Positions 1 through 10,102 of a stretch of DNA of 64,000 bases are shown here, piece after piece. The translations under genes and the position numbers were made by a program. The DNA is taken from positions 62,001 through 126,000 of the forward strand of contig NZ_JNZY01000017.1 in assembly GCF_000717655.1 (NCBI RefSeq), given 5' to 3'. This DNA is from Streptomyces katrae. Lineage in GTDB: Bacteria > Actinomycetota > Actinomycetes > Streptomycetales > Streptomycetaceae. The notes below the pieces were generated by a model. It was not told the origin of the DNA. It made no database searches and was given only the letters and a program-made list of their open reading frames with translations. Positions within the stretch are counted from its first letter, which is position 1. Each line of letters opens with the position of its first letter.

Positions 1-2
1 CG

Positions 3-203
3 CACACCCAGGTCCGCTACTACGTCTACGCGTTCCTCTATGTCATCTTCGCCGTCGACTCGATCTTCCTCTTCCCGTGGGCGACGGTGTTCGCCGCCGC
101 CGGTTACGGCGCCACGACGCTCGTGGAGATGTTCGTCTTCCTGGGCTTCCTGGCCGTCGGCCTGCTCTACGCGTACAAGAAGGGCGTCCTCGAATGGACG
201 TGA
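3..203 (+). CDS. nuoA: NADH-quinone oxidoreductase subunit A, C-terminal part (NuoA)
   Basis: Only the last 66 codons are present; the 5' end lies before the window. NuoA is a small membrane subunit of respiratory complex I. The visible part has two hydrophobic stretches separated by a short loop, with the family's conserved segment around [10 protein letters not shown] and a charged tail ending in KKGVLEWT. The stop at 201-203 overlaps the nuoB start at 194, so the two are translationally coupled. The following genes identify this as the first gene of a nuo operon. Subunit identity is secure; the full length cannot be judged. Confidence 0.9.
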   Translation, partial: HTQVRYYVYAFLYVIFAVDSIFLFPWATVFAAAGYGATTLVEMFVFLGFLAVGLLYAYKKGVLEWT

Positions 204-796
204 CACCGGCCGTGACGTCGGCCGAGCCCCAGCTGCTCCCGGAGCCCAAGCGCCTGGGAGTCCTCTCCCGCCTCGCCCCGGAGCCCATGAAGGTGGTCCT
301 GAACTGGGGCCGCCGCTACAGCCTGTGGGTCTTCAACTTCGGCCTCGCCTGCTGCGCGATCGAGTTCATCGCCGCGTCGATGGCCCGGCACGACTTCATC
401 CGCCTCGGCGTCATCCCCTTCGCGCCCGGCCCGCGCCAGGCGGACCTGATGATCGTCTCGGGCACGGTGACGGACAAGATGGCCCCGGCCGTGAAGCGGC
501 TGTACGAGCAGATGCCGGAGCCGAAGTACGTCATCTCCTTCGGCGCCTGCTCCAACTGCGGCGGGCCGTACTGGGACTCCTACGCGGTGACGAAGGGCGT
601 CGACCAGATCATCCCCGTCGACGTCTACGTCCCCGGCTGCCCGCCCCGCCCGGAGGCGCTGCTGCAGGGCATCCTCAAGCTCCAGGAGAAGATCGCTCGC
701 GAGTCGCTCGCGGACCGCTACGCGGCGGGGCCGTCGGTCGCGCAGCTCACCAGCGGCCTGGTCACGCCGCCGCCCGCACCGGGGGCCGGCGCATGA
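194..796 (+). CDS. nuoB: NADH-quinone oxidoreductase subunit B (NuoB)
   Basis: NuoB carries the terminal 4Fe-4S cluster N2, which passes electrons to quinone in complex I. The 200-residue product has the four expected ligands, Cys53-Cys54, Cys119 and Cys149; their spacing (65 and 30 residues) is that of the family. An additional Cys122 sits in [10 protein letters not shown], and PGCPP surrounds Cys149. The ATG at 194 overlaps nuoA by 10 bases and is preferred to upstream starts, which would add an unrelated N-terminus. The last 20 residues form an Ala/Pro-rich tail. The stop overlaps the nuoC start (ATGA). Confidence 0.95.
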   Translation: MDVTPAVTSAEPQLLPEPKRLGVLSRLAPEPMKVVLNWGRRYSLWVFNFGLACCAIEFIAASMARHDFIRLGVIPFAPGPRQADLMIVSGTVTDKMAPAVKRLYEQMPEPKYVISFGACSNCGGPYWDSYAVTKGVDQIIPVDVYVPGCPPRPEALLQGILKLQEKIARESLADRYAAGPSVAQLTSGLVTPPPAPGAGA

Positions 797-2181
797 ACCT
801 CTACGACTCCCTCCCCGACGCGGCTGCGACGGTCTTCGGCGCGGAGGCCGTTGCCTCGTCCGAGTACGAGGTGCTGACGGTCGACGTGCCGGCCGGCAGC
901 TGGATCCCGTCGCTGGAGATCGCCCGGGACAAGCTGGGCTGCACCTACTTCGACTGGCTGAGCGCGGTGGACGAGCCGGGCACCGGCTTCCGGATCTGCG
1001 CGCACGTCGTGTCCCTGGAAAACCGCCGGGTACGCCGTCTCCTCCTGCGTACGACGGTCCCGCACTCCGCTCCGTCCCTCCCCTCCGCGGTCGCGATCTA
1101 CGCGGGTGCGGAATGGCACGAACGCGAGACGTACGAGATGTTCGGCGTGGTCTTCACGGACCACCCGCACCTCGCCCACCTCCTCCTCCCGGAGAACTTC
1201 GAGGGGCACCCGCTGCGCAAGGACTTCGTCCTGGCCGCGCGCGTCGCGAAGGCCTGGCCCGGCGCCAAGGAGCCGGGCGAGGCGCACGACCCCGACGCCC
1301 CGAAGCGCCGCCAGATGCTCCCGCCGGGCGTCCCGGACCCCAACGACTGGGGCCCGCTCAAGGGCCAGCTCCCGCCGGCCCCCACCCGCCCGGCCCGCAC
1401 CGCCCGCGCCCCCCGCGAGGGCGCCCCGGCTCGCCGCTCCCGCCCGGGAACGGACGCCCCGGCGACCCCGCCGGCGGAGGCCGCGGCAACGCCGGAAGCC
1501 GCCGCGGTCGAGACCCCGCGCCCGGCCCGCCGCACCCGCACGGCCTCGGACGGCTCGGCGAGCCAGGCGGTCCCGCCGGCGGAAGCGCAGGGAGACGCCC
1601 CGGCCGAGACGCAGCCCGCGGCCCCGCGCCCGGCCCGCCGCACCCGCACGGCCTCGGACGGCTCGGCGAGCCAGGCGGTCCCGCCGGCGGAAGCCGCAGC
1701 GACGCCGGCCGCGCCGCCAGCTGCCGCCCCGGCAGAGGACGCGCCGCAGGCCGACGACGCTCCGCGTCCGGCCCGCCGTGCCCGTTCGGCAGCCGACGGT
1801 TCGGCGAGCCAGGCGGCCGCCGGGCGCACGGTGGCGCCGGGCAGGCGCCCGGCCCCCCGGAGCACGGACGCCCCCTGGCACAATCCCCAGCCCGCCTTCG
1901 CGGACCAGGAGCAGGACTCGGCACCGGCACCGGCACCGGAACCCAAGCCTGGCTCCGCACCCGCGGCCGACCGCCCGGGCCCCAAGGCCGAGCCGAAGTC
2001 CACGCCGAAGGCCGGCCCCAGGCCCGAGGCCGAGCCGAAGGCACCCGCCCCCGGCGCGGCCGCCCCCGGCGCGGCCGACCCCGGCACCGCCGACACCGGC
2101 ACGGCCGACCCCGGCGCGGAGTCCGCGGCCGGGACCGGCCACACCCCTGAATCCGAATCCGACAACGGAGGCGACGCGTGA
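793..2181 (+). CDS. nuoC: NADH-quinone oxidoreductase subunit C with a long repetitive C-terminal extension (NuoC)
   Basis: The first ~180 residues are a standard 30-kDa NuoC domain of the peripheral arm, including the signature region [18 protein letters not shown] and the HPLRKDF motif. The protein then continues for about 280 more residues rich in Ala, Pro, Arg and Glu, with no recognisable fold; most NuoC proteins end at 170-250 residues. The extension holds two identical 73-base units and a degenerate third, each encoding [18 protein letters not shown] or similar. It starts at ATG 793 inside the nuoB stop and its own stop overlaps the nuoH GTG. No nuoD follows, although that is the usual next gene. 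Confidence 0.9.
   Translation: MNLYDSLPDAAATVFGAEAVASSEYEVLTVDVPAGSWIPSLEIARDKLGCTYFDWLSAVDEPGTGFRICAHVVSLENRRVRRLLLRTTVPHSAPSLPSAVAIYAGAEWHERETYEMFGVVFTDHPHLAHLLLPENFEGHPLRKDFVLAARVAKAWPGAKEPGEAHDPDAPKRRQMLPPGVPDPNDWGPLKGQLPPAPTRPARTARAPREGAPARRSRPGTDAPATPPAEAAATPEAAAVETPRPARRTRTASDGSASQAVPPAEAQGDAPAETQPAAPRPARRTRTASDGSASQAVPPAEAAATPAAPPAAAPAEDAPQADDAPRPARRARSAADGSASQAAAGRTVAPGRRPAPRSTDAPWHNPQPAFADQEQDSAPAPAPEPKPGSAPAADRPGPKAEPKSTPKAGPRPEAEPKAPAPGAAAPGAADPGTADTGTADPGAESAAGTGHTPESESDNGGDA
1514..1820 (+). repeat. In-frame repeats in the nuoC extension
   Basis: A 73-base unit at 1514-1586 recurs without mismatch at 1622-1694, an offset of 108 bases or 36 codons. A third, diverged copy lies at about 1761-1820. 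All are read in the same frame and give a basic [18 protein letters not shown] peptide. The perfect identity suggests recent duplication. Confidence 0.9.
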
Positions 2182-3137
2182 ACGACGTCCTCGACGTCGC
2201 CCTGCGACTCATCGTCGTCTTCGCCGTCTTCCTCGTGCTCCCGCTCGTCGTCGGGCAGACCGAGCACAAGGTGATGGCGCACATGCAGGGCCGCCTCGGC
2301 CCCATGTACGCCGGCGGTTTTCACGGCTGGGCCCAGCTCGTCGCCGACGGCGTGAAGTTCGCGCAGAAGGAAGACGTCGTCCCGGCAGGCGCCGACCGCC
2401 GCATCTTCCAGCTCGCCCCCGCCGTCGCCCTGCTCCCGTACCTCCTCGTCCTCATCGCCGTCCCCATCGGCCCGGGCGAAGGCGCGGTCGGCCAGGTCAT
2501 CGACGCCGGGCTGTTCTTCGTACTCGCCGTCATGGGCGTCGGCGTCCTCGGCAGCCTGATGGCCGGCTGGGCCTCCGCCAACAAGTTCTCCCTGCTCGGA
2601 GGCCTGCGCACCGCCGCGCAGCTCCTCGCGTACGAGCTCCCCATGCTGCTCGCCGCCGCGTCCGTCGCCATGGCCGCCGGGACCGTGTCCCTCCCCGGCA
2701 TCGTCGGCGCCTTCCAGTGGTGGTGGCTGCCCTGGCAGATCACCGGCGCGCTCGTCTTCTTCATCGCCGGCCTCGCCGAACTCCAGCGTCCCCCCTTCGA
2801 CATGCCCGTCGCCGACTCCGAGATCATCTTCGGCGCGTACACCGAGTACACCGGCCTGCGCTTCGCGCTGTTCCTGCTCGCCGAGTACGCCGGCATCGTC
2901 GTCCTCTGCGCCCTCACCACCGTCCTGTTCCTCGGCGGCTGGCACGGGCCCGTCGCCGACGGCTGGGTCTGGACGCTCCTCAAGACCGCGGTCCTCGCCT
3001 TCGTCGTGATCTGGCTCCGCGTCACCTACCCGCGGCTGCGCGAGGACCAGCTCCAGAAGCTCGCCTGGACCACACTCATCCCGCTCGCGCTCGCCCAGAT
3101 CGCGCTCACCGGCATCGTGAAGGTGGCGATCCAGTAA
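2178..3137 (+). CDS. nuoH: NADH-quinone oxidoreductase subunit H (NuoH)
   Basis: NuoH (ND1) is the membrane subunit that joins the proton-pumping arm to the quinone site of complex I. The product is 319 residues, the normal family length, with about eight hydrophobic segments. It contains the conserved loops [14 protein letters not shown] near residue 30 and [15 protein letters not shown] near residue 200, which line the quinone cavity in known structures. The GTG start at 2178 overlaps the nuoC stop. Subunits D, E, F and G, normally encoded between nuoC and nuoH, are absent here. Confidence 0.95.
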   Translation: MNDVLDVALRLIVVFAVFLVLPLVVGQTEHKVMAHMQGRLGPMYAGGFHGWAQLVADGVKFAQKEDVVPAGADRRIFQLAPAVALLPYLLVLIAVPIGPGEGAVGQVIDAGLFFVLAVMGVGVLGSLMAGWASANKFSLLGGLRTAAQLLAYELPMLLAAASVAMAAGTVSLPGIVGAFQWWWLPWQITGALVFFIAGLAELQRPPFDMPVADSEIIFGAYTEYTGLRFALFLLAEYAGIVVLCALTTVLFLGGWHGPVADGWVWTLLKTAVLAFVVIWLRVTYPRLREDQLQKLAWTTLIPLALAQIALTGIVKVAIQ

Positions 3138-3745
3138 TGCCCATCCCCGGATCCGGCCTCGCCAAGGGCCTCGCCGTCACCCTGCGCACGATGACGAAGC
3201 GCGCGCACACCGCCCAGTACCCCGAGGTGCAGCCCGAGCTCCCGCCCCGCACCCGCGGGGTCATCGGACTGTTCGAGGAGAACTGCACGGTCTGCATGCT
3301 GTGCGCCCGCGAGTGCCCCGACTGGTGCATCTACATCGACTCCCACAAGGAGACGGTCCCGGCCGCCGCCCCCGGCGGCCGCGAGCGCAGCCGCAACGTC
3401 CTCGACCGGTTCGCCATCGACTTCTCCCTCTGCATGTACTGCGGCATCTGCATCGAGGTGTGCCCCTTCGACGCCCTCTTCTGGTCGCCGGAGTTCGAGT
3501 ACGCGGAGACGGACATCCTCGAACTCACCCACGAGCGCGACAAGCTGCGCGAGTGGATGTGGACGGTCCCGGCGCCGCCCGCCCTGGACCCGGCCGCCGA
3601 GGAGCCCAAGGAGATCGCCGCCGCCCGCAAGGCTGTGGAGAAGGCCGAGGCCGCCGCCGCCGCGGCAGCTGCCGCTGCCGCCGAGCCGGCCGCACCCGCC
3701 GCGCCCGACACCGATGCCCCGAACACCCCGGAGGGAGACGCGTGA
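3137..3745 (+). CDS. nuoI: NADH-quinone oxidoreductase subunit I, 2x4Fe-4S protein (NuoI)
   Basis: NuoI binds clusters N6a and N6b and relays electrons to NuoB. Two ferredoxin-type motifs are complete: Cys50, 53, 56, 60 and Cys99, 102, 105, 109, each followed by Pro. The core ends near residue 145; the remaining ~55 residues are a charged then Ala-rich tail, with a run of eleven alanines, that most NuoI proteins lack. ATG 3137 overlaps the nuoH stop (TAATG). Confidence 0.95.
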   Translation: MPIPGSGLAKGLAVTLRTMTKRAHTAQYPEVQPELPPRTRGVIGLFEENCTVCMLCARECPDWCIYIDSHKETVPAAAPGGRERSRNVLDRFAIDFSLCMYCGICIEVCPFDALFWSPEFEYAETDILELTHERDKLREWMWTVPAPPALDPAAEEPKEIAAARKAVEKAEAAAAAAAAAAAEPAAPAAPDTDAPNTPEGDA

Positions 3746-4341
3746 CCCCCGCAGCCACCACCCTGGCCGCCGCGGCGACGGGCAACGGGTTCCTCTCCCC
3801 GACCGGCGTCGAGATCGCCTTCGTCCTCGTCGGCCTCGCCACCCTCGGCGCGGCCGCGATCACGGTCACCACCAAGCAGCTCGTGCACGCCGCCCTCTGG
3901 CTGGTCGTCGCGCTCGGCGGGATCGCCGTCGAGTACCTGCTGCTGACCGCCGAGTTCATCGCCTGGGTCCAGGTCCTGATCTATCTCGGTTCCGTGGTCG
4001 TCCTCCTCCTCTTCGGGCTGATGCTCACCAAGGCCCCCATCGGCCGCTCCCCGGACGCCGACTCGAACAACCGCTGGGTCGCCGTCGGCGTCGCCCTCGT
4101 CGCGGCCGCCGCACTCGTCTGGGTCGTCGTCGACGCGTTCCGCACCACCTGGATCGATCTCGACGGCCCCGCCCAGGGTTCCACCGAAGTGACCGGCGAG
4201 ATGCTCTTCCAGCACTGGGTCCTGCCCTTCGAAGCCCTCTCCGTCCTCCTCCTCGCGGCCCTGATCGGCGCCATCGTGCTCTCCCGCAGGGACGACGCCG
4301 CCAGTGGACCCGACGACAAGACGAAGGGGCAGCAGCGCTGA
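3742..4341 (+). CDS. nuoJ: NADH-quinone oxidoreductase subunit J (NuoJ)
   Basis: NuoJ (ND6) is a five-helix membrane subunit of complex I. The 199-residue product is strongly hydrophobic, with the family-typical sequence [22 protein letters not shown] in its third helix region, where the conserved pi-bulge of known structures lies. GTG 3742 overlaps the nuoI stop and the nuoJ stop overlaps nuoK. A soluble tail with DDKTKGQQR ends the protein. Length and order fit the family. Confidence 0.93.
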   Translation: MTPAATTLAAAATGNGFLSPTGVEIAFVLVGLATLGAAAITVTTKQLVHAALWLVVALGGIAVEYLLLTAEFIAWVQVLIYLGSVVVLLLFGLMLTKAPIGRSPDADSNNRWVAVGVALVAAAALVWVVVDAFRTTWIDLDGPAQGSTEVTGEMLFQHWVLPFEALSVLLLAALIGAIVLSRRDDAASGPDDKTKGQQR

Positions 4342-4688
4342 TGCACCTCGCCTATCCCGCCGTGCTCGCGGCGCTCCTCTTCTGCACGGGCCTGTACGGA
4401 GTGCTCGCCCGCCGCAACGCCATCCTGGTCCTGATGTCCGTCGAGCTGATGCTCAACGCCGTCAACCTCAACCTGGTGGCCTTCGACGTGTGGCTGCGCG
4501 ACACCCTCCACGCCGGCCAGGCCCTCACCCTCTTCACGATCGCCATCGCCGCCGCCGAGATCGGCATCGGCCTCGCGATCGTGCTGATGGTGTACCGCAA
4601 CCGCGGCACCTCGGACGTGGACCGGCTGCGCGACACCGCCGAGGGCCACGAGCCCGCCCCGAACAACCAGAGCGAGGTCACCGCGTGA
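4341..4688 (+). CDS. nuoK: NADH-quinone oxidoreductase subunit K (NuoK)
   Basis: NuoK (ND4L) is a three-helix subunit of complex I. The product is 115 residues with the conserved helix-2 stretch [18 protein letters not shown], including the membrane glutamate needed for proton transfer in studied enzymes, and a second conserved glutamate in helix 3 ([11 protein letters not shown]). The last ~20 residues form a hydrophilic tail. The start overlaps the nuoJ stop by one base and the stop overlaps nuoL. Confidence 0.94.
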   Translation: MHLAYPAVLAALLFCTGLYGVLARRNAILVLMSVELMLNAVNLNLVAFDVWLRDTLHAGQALTLFTIAIAAAEIGIGLAIVLMVYRNRGTSDVDRLRDTAEGHEPAPNNQSEVTA

Positions 4689-6685
4689 GCACCACGACCC
4701 TCGCGGTCCTCGTCCCGCTCCTGCCCTTCCTGGGCGCGGTGGCGGGACTGCTGCTCGGCCGCAGCGCCCCCGGGTTCGTCCGGCCCCTCGCGGTGCTGCC
4801 GGCGCTGGCCGCGGCCGTGCTGGCCGTGGTCGTCGCCGTACGCCAGGGCGGCGGCAAGCCGATCGTCGCCTCCACGGAGCTGACCCCGACCGGCTCGGTG
4901 CCGATCGACCTCGCGCTCTACCTGGACGGCTTCGCCGTCCTGGTCGCCGTGCTGGTCGGCGTCGTCGCCACCTGCGTACAGCTCTACTCGACGGCGTACC
5001 TCCGCGAGGACCCGCGCTACCCGTCGTATGCCGCTCTGGTGTCACTGTTCACCTCCGCGATGCTGCTCGTCGTCTACTCCGGCGACCTGATGGTGCTGCT
5101 GGTCGGCTGGGAGATCATGGGCATCTGCTCGTACTTCCTCGTCGGCCACTACTGGGAGACCGAGGCGGCCCGCTCCGCCTCCCTCAAGGCCTTCCTCGTC
5201 ACCAAGCTCGGCGACGTCCCCTTCCTGATCGGCCTGTTCGCGCTCGCCGCCGACGCCGGCTCCTTCCAGATCACCAAGGTCCTGGGCACCGTCGCCGCGG
5301 GCGGCCTCGACCACCCGACGCTGATCGCGCTCCTCCTGCTCGCCGGCGTCGCGGGCAAGTCCGCGCAGTTCCCGCTGCACACCTGGCTTCCGGACGCCAT
5401 GGCGGGCCCCACCCCGGTCTCCGCACTGATCCACGCCGCGACGATGGTCGCCGCCGGTATCTACTTCGTCGCCCGTCTCCTCCCGGTCTTCGCGGCCTCG
5501 CAGGCCGCACTGGTGGTCATGGCCGTCATGGCGGCCGTCACGATGGTCGGTTCCGGCCTCGCCGCCCTGGCCCAGGACGACATCAAGCGCGTGCTCGCCT
5601 ACTCCACGGTCGGCCAGCTCGGCTACATGCTCGGGGCCCTGGCCGTCGGCGACCGCGGCGCCGCCGTCTTCCACCTCCTCTCCCACGGCGCCTTCAAGGC
5701 GCTCCTGTTCCTCGGTGCGGGCGTGATCATCCACGCCGCCGGCACGAACTCCCTGGCCGCCATGTCCCGGATGGACGGCCTGGCCAAGCGCATCCCCGAC
5801 GCCTTCTGGACCATGACGATCGCGCTGCTCGCGCTCGCCGCGATCCCGCCCTTCGCCGGCTTCTTCTCCAAGGAAGCCGTCCTCGTCGCCGCCGAGCACA
5901 CCGCCGGCGGCCACTCGGAGTTCGCCCCCAGCGCCGCCGGCTGGGTCGTGCTCGTCGGCGGCGTGCTGACAGCCCTGCTCACCGCCGCCTACGCCGCCCG
6001 GCTGTGGCTGATGGCCTTCCGCGGCCGGGGCGCCGCCGCCCCCGACCACGGCAAGGAGCCCGTCGCCATGACCGGCGTGCTGTGGCTGCTCGCGATCCCG
6101 ACGATCGGCTTCGGCCTCGCCGCCGGACCGATCGCCGACTGGTTCGACGGCAACGAACTCACCCCGTCCCTGACCACCTCGGTCCTCGGCACGGGAGCCG
6201 CCGCCGTCGGCGCGGTGCTGACCTACGCCCTGTGGCAGCGGGCCACGGCCAAGGCCGCCGCCGTCGGCTACGGAGCCGGCGCATCCGCGTCCGCCGCCGC
6301 CGCGGAGTCGGCCGCCGAGACCCCCGAGGTCGCCGAGGTCACCCACGACCACCCCGCCGTCCCGGCCGGCGCAGCCCCCGACCCCGGCCGCGCGCTGCTC
6401 GGCCCCCTGCACCGCCACGCGGCCGACGGCTTCCACCTCGACGCCGTCTACGACCGGCTGTTCGTCCGCCCCGTCCGCGCCGCCGCGAGCCTCGTCCGCT
6501 TCCTCGACCGCGAGGTCGTGGACACGTACGTCCGCGGCGCCGGCGCCGGCCCCCGGCTGCTCGGCAGCCTCGTACGCCGGGCCCAGACCGGCAACGTGCA
6601 GAGCTACCTGAGCGCCCTGCTCGCCGGCGCCGTGGTCCTGGCGATCGCCACCGCCGTCCTCGCCAACGTCAACGCCGGATCGTGA
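4685..6685 (+). CDS. nuoL: NADH-quinone oxidoreductase subunit L (NuoL)
   Basis: NuoL (ND5) is the most distal antiporter-like pump of complex I. The 666-residue product has many membrane helices and the antiporter core motifs: the helix-5 glutamate in [18 protein letters not shown], the helix-7 lysine in [22 protein letters not shown], and [16 protein letters not shown]. The C-terminal third contains a low-complexity Ala/Glu insert (near residues 530-570) before the final helices. GTG 4685 overlaps nuoK and the stop overlaps the likely nuoM start. Confidence 0.95.
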   Translation: MSTTTLAVLVPLLPFLGAVAGLLLGRSAPGFVRPLAVLPALAAAVLAVVVAVRQGGGKPIVASTELTPTGSVPIDLALYLDGFAVLVAVLVGVVATCVQLYSTAYLREDPRYPSYAALVSLFTSAMLLVVYSGDLMVLLVGWEIMGICSYFLVGHYWETEAARSASLKAFLVTKLGDVPFLIGLFALAADAGSFQITKVLGTVAAGGLDHPTLIALLLLAGVAGKSAQFPLHTWLPDAMAGPTPVSALIHAATMVAAGIYFVARLLPVFAASQAALVVMAVMAAVTMVGSGLAALAQDDIKRVLAYSTVGQLGYMLGALAVGDRGAAVFHLLSHGAFKALLFLGAGVIIHAAGTNSLAAMSRMDGLAKRIPDAFWTMTIALLALAAIPPFAGFFSKEAVLVAAEHTAGGHSEFAPSAAGWVVLVGGVLTALLTAAYAARLWLMAFRGRGAAAPDHGKEPVAMTGVLWLLAIPTIGFGLAAGPIADWFDGNELTPSLTTSVLGTGAAAVGAVLTYALWQRATAKAAAVGYGAGASASAAAAESAAETPEVAEVTHDHPAVPAGAAPDPGRALLGPLHRHAADGFHLDAVYDRLFVRPVRAAASLVRFLDREVVDTYVRGAGAGPRLLGSLVRRAQTGNVQSYLSALLAGAVVLAIATAVLANVNAGS

Positions 6686-8289
6686 GCCGTGAGTCAGCCG
6701 TGATTGATATCAGCCCGTCCGTGATGCAGTTCCTTCTGGCGTTCGTCGTGGCCGCACCGCTCCTCGGCGCCGCCGCGGCCCTCCTGCCGGCCCCGCCCGG
6801 CCTCAAGGGCAAAAGCCCCGAACAGGCCGTGCTGCGCCACGGCGTGACCGTGACGGGCGTGATCCTCGCCGCGGCCGTCGCCCTCGCTCTGGGCTTCGAC
6901 CACGACGCCCCGGCCGGCTTCCAGGCGACCACGGACCTCAGCTGGATCCCGGCGCTGAACGTCCGCATCCACCTCGGCATCGACGGCATCTCGCTCCCCC
7001 TCCTCCTGATGACCGCGCTGCTGTTCTTCCTCTGCGCGCTCTACAGCTACTTCAAGCTCCCCGAAGGCCCGTCCCCGAAGGCCTTCGTCGCGCTGCTCCT
7101 CGTCCTCGAGTGCGGCACCCTCGCGACCTTCGCCGTCCTCGACCTGCTGTTGTTCTTCCTCGCCTTCGAGATGGTCCTCATCCCGATGTACTTCCTCATC
7201 GCCCGCTGGGGCGGTGCTCAGCGGCAGGCCGCCGCCTGGAAGTTCATCCTCTACACCCTCCTCGGCTCCGTGGTCATGCTGCTCGGACTGCTGCTGATCG
7301 GGCTGAACAGCGGCACTTTCGACATGGTGGCCCTCGCCTCCGACAACGGCCGCGAACTGAGCCACACCACCCAGCTCCTGGCCGTCCTCGCCATCGGCAT
7401 CGGCCTCGCGGTGAAGACCCCGATGTGGCCGCTGCACAGCTGGCTGCCCGACGCCCACACCGCCGCGCCCACCGTGGGCTCCGTCCTGCTGGCCGGCGTA
7501 CTGCTCAAGATGGGCACGTACGGGTTCGTGCGCATCCTGCTCCCCGTCACGCCCGACGGCATGGCGACCTTCGCCCCCTACCTGGGCGCCTTCGCCGCCA
7601 TCGGCATCGTCTACGGGTCCCTCGCCTGTCTCTCGCTCGCCCGCAAGGGCAACAAGGGCGACCTCAAGCGCCTCATCGCGTACTCCTCCGTCGGCCACAT
7701 GGGCTTCGTCCTCCTCGGCATCGCCTCGATGACCCCCACCGGTGTGAACGGCGCGCTGTTCGCCAACATCGCGCACGGTCTGATCACCGGCCTTCTCTTC
7801 TTTCTTGTCGGTGCGCTCAAGGAGCGTTACAAGACCGCCGATCTGGACACCCTCGCCGGAGCCACCGGGGCCGCCCTCTACGGCCGCGCCCCCCGCCTCG
7901 GCGCCCTCCTCGCCTTCGCCGCCGTCGCCTCCCTCGGCCTGCCCGGACTCGCCGGCTTCTGGGGCGAGATGCTGGCCCTGTTCGGCGCGTTCGACCCGGC
8001 GCAGGGCCTGTCCCGGCCCGCCTTCCTCACCTACACGGCCTTCGGCGCGTTCGGCACCCTGCTCACCGCCGCCTACCTGCTGACCGTCGTACGACGCGTC
8101 TGCATGGGCGACCCCAACGCCCTGCCCGAGCCCGGGCCCGCGCTCGAACTCGCGGACATCCAGCGCTACGAGTTCGCCGCCTGGACCCCGCTCGCGGCCC
8201 TCACCGTCCTCGCCGGCCTGTGGCCCGCTGTCCTCCTCGGCCTCACCGACCCGGCCGTCCAGAAGCTCCTCGCAGGAGGCAACGCATGA
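6682..8289 (+). CDS. nuoM: NADH-quinone oxidoreductase subunit M (NuoM)
   Basis: NuoM (ND4) is the middle antiporter-like pump of complex I. The product has the helix-5 glutamate region FLAFEMVLIPMYFLI, the lysine and histidine motif KTPMWPLHSWLPDAHTAAPT, and GDLKRLIAYSSVGHMGF. The start is not certain: GTG 6682 overlaps the nuoL stop in the pattern of the other junctions and gives 535 residues; GTG 6700 and ATG 6724 are in-frame alternatives. Other complex I M subunits begin close to the first helix, which all three starts allow. Confidence 0.93.
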   Translation: MSRESAVIDISPSVMQFLLAFVVAAPLLGAAAALLPAPPGLKGKSPEQAVLRHGVTVTGVILAAAVALALGFDHDAPAGFQATTDLSWIPALNVRIHLGIDGISLPLLLMTALLFFLCALYSYFKLPEGPSPKAFVALLLVLECGTLATFAVLDLLLFFLAFEMVLIPMYFLIARWGGAQRQAAAWKFILYTLLGSVVMLLGLLLIGLNSGTFDMVALASDNGRELSHTTQLLAVLAIGIGLAVKTPMWPLHSWLPDAHTAAPTVGSVLLAGVLLKMGTYGFVRILLPVTPDGMATFAPYLGAFAAIGIVYGSLACLSLARKGNKGDLKRLIAYSSVGHMGFVLLGIASMTPTGVNGALFANIAHGLITGLLFFLVGALKERYKTADLDTLAGATGAALYGRAPRLGALLAFAAVASLGLPGLAGFWGEMLALFGAFDPAQGLSRPAFLTYTAFGAFGTLLTAAYLLTVVRRVCMGDPNALPEPGPALELADIQRYEFAAWTPLAALTVLAGLWPAVLLGLTDPAVQKLLAGGNA

Positions 8290-9833
8290 CGGCCCTGTCC
8301 GCCCTGACGGCCGCCACGGCCCCGGCCGCCGAGACCGCGAGCGTCGTCCAGAGCATCGACTGGCTCGCGATCACCCCCGTGGTGCTCCCCGCCGTCGTCG
8401 CCCTGGTCGTCCTGGTCGCCGACCTGTTCGTACCGGAACGGCTCAAGCCGCTGCTCGGCTGGCTCTCCGTCGCCGGCCTCGCCGCCGCGACCGTCACCCT
8501 GCTGCCGCTGCGCGCCGGCGACCGCGCCACCTTCTGCCTCTCCACCGACCCCGGTGCCTGCAGTTACACCGCCGACCACTTCACGCTCGTCATCGAGTTC
8601 CTGGTGCTGACCGGCGCCCTGGTCACCGCGCTGCTGTCGGTCACCACCGTCCGCGACGCGCGCATGCCGGCCGGCGAGTACTGGTTCCTGCTGCTGTCCT
8701 CCGCCGCCGGCGCCGCCCTGCTGCCCGCCTCCCGCGACCTCGCCACCCTGATCGTCGCCCTCGAAGTCGCCTCGCTGCCCGCCTTCGCCCTCGTCGGCAT
8801 GCGCCGCGGCGACCGCCTCTCCTCCGAGGCCGCCCTCAAGTTCTTCCTCTCCTCCGTCACCGCCACCGCCGTCTCGCTGATGGGCGTCAGCTTCGTCTAC
8901 GCCGCCACCGGCTCCCTGCACCTCACCCAGGTCGCCGACCGCCTCGAGGAGGTCCCCGGGCAGCTCGACACCCTCGCCATGGCCGGCGTCGCGCTCACCC
9001 TCGTCGGCTTCGCCTTCAAGACCGCGGCCGTGCCCTTCCACTTCTGGGTCCCGGACACCTACGTCGGCGCGCCGCTGCCCATCGCGGGCTACCTCTCCGT
9101 GATCGGCAAGGCCGTCGGCTTCACCGGCCTCATCCTCGTCACGGTGATCGCCTTCCCGGCCTACTCCGACATCTGGGGCCCCGCCCTCGCCGTCCTCGCC
9201 GCGCTCACCATGACGCTCGGCAACGCCGCCGCCCTGCGCCAGCGCGCGGACCGGCCGGGCAGCGCCGTCCGGCTGCTCGCCTGGTCCTCGGTCGGCCAGG
9301 CCGGCTACCTGCTGGTCCCGATCGCGGCCGCCGCGTACTCCGATCGCGACCAGATCGGCTCCACCGTCGCGTACGCCCTCATGTACGCCGCCGTGAACCT
9401 CGGCGCCTTCGCCGTGGCCGCACTGGTCGCCCGCACGAAGCCGCTGCACCGGATCAGCGACTACCGCGGCCTGTACGCGGAGCGCCCCGCCGCCGCCCTC
9501 GCGCTGGCCTTCTTCCTGCTCTGCCTGGCCGGCCTGCCGCCGGGCCTCATCGGCCTCTTCGCCAAGGTCACCGTCTTCCGCTCCGCGGTCGACGCGGGCC
9601 TGGGATGGCTGGCCGTGGTCATGGCCGTCAACGTCGTCATCGCCCTGTACTACTACCTGCGCTGGACCGCGCTGCTCTTCCGCGCCCCGGAGGGCCCCGC
9701 CGAGGCCGTCCGTTCGAAGGCCCCGTGGCCGGTCACCGCAGCGATCGCGATCACGGCCGTCACCGCCGTGGTGCTCTCGGGCGCCCCGCAGCTCGTCCTG
9801 CGGTTCGCCGGGGGCAGCCTGTTCCCGCAGTAG
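8286..9833 (+). CDS. nuoN: NADH-quinone oxidoreductase subunit N (NuoN)
   Basis: NuoN (ND2) is the third antiporter-like subunit and the last gene of the operon. The 515-residue protein has the family motifs KFFLSSVTATAVSLMGVSF and the lysine in FAFKTAAVPFHFWVPDTYVGAP, plus RLLAWSSVGQAGYLL. ATG 8286 overlaps the nuoM stop (ATGA). After the stop come 269 non-coding bases with a repeated GTACGCCGGCC (9851-9861 and 9864-9874) and an inverted repeat GAGGGTC/GACCCTC (10022-10047) before htpX; no clear terminator with a T-run is visible. Confidence 0.95.
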   Translation: MTALSALTAATAPAAETASVVQSIDWLAITPVVLPAVVALVVLVADLFVPERLKPLLGWLSVAGLAAATVTLLPLRAGDRATFCLSTDPGACSYTADHFTLVIEFLVLTGALVTALLSVTTVRDARMPAGEYWFLLLSSAAGAALLPASRDLATLIVALEVASLPAFALVGMRRGDRLSSEAALKFFLSSVTATAVSLMGVSFVYAATGSLHLTQVADRLEEVPGQLDTLAMAGVALTLVGFAFKTAAVPFHFWVPDTYVGAPLPIAGYLSVIGKAVGFTGLILVTVIAFPAYSDIWGPALAVLAALTMTLGNAAALRQRADRPGSAVRLLAWSSVGQAGYLLVPIAAAAYSDRDQIGSTVAYALMYAAVNLGAFAVAALVARTKPLHRISDYRGLYAERPAAALALAFFLLCLAGLPPGLIGLFAKVTVFRSAVDAGLGWLAVVMAVNVVIALYYYLRWTALLFRAPEGPAEAVRSKAPWPVTAAIAITAVTAVVLSGAPQLVLRFAGGSLFPQ

Positions 9834-10102
9834 CCCGCTCCGGCAGACCCGTACGCCGGCCTTGTACGCCGGCCCCGTAGGCCGGCTCGCGCACGGTCCG
9901 GACGTACGCCGTGACCCGTACGGAGCAACGCCCGCCGCCGCACCGCCGCCCCGGACACCGGGGCGGCCGCCCCGGCACGCCCTGGGAACCAGAAGCCCTC
10001 ACCTCGCGTTGAGCGAGAAGGGAGGGTCCACTGGACCGTAGACCCTCAGATCCGCAGATCCCGGACGGGGGTCCCCCTGCCGCACCATTTGGAGGGCGTA
10101 CC

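Noticed and set aside
718..2945. Long open frames on the minus strand opposite nuoC and nuoH
   Set aside because: They are the expected by-product of the G/C-rich third positions of the sense genes and have Arg/Gly/Pro-rich composition without motifs.
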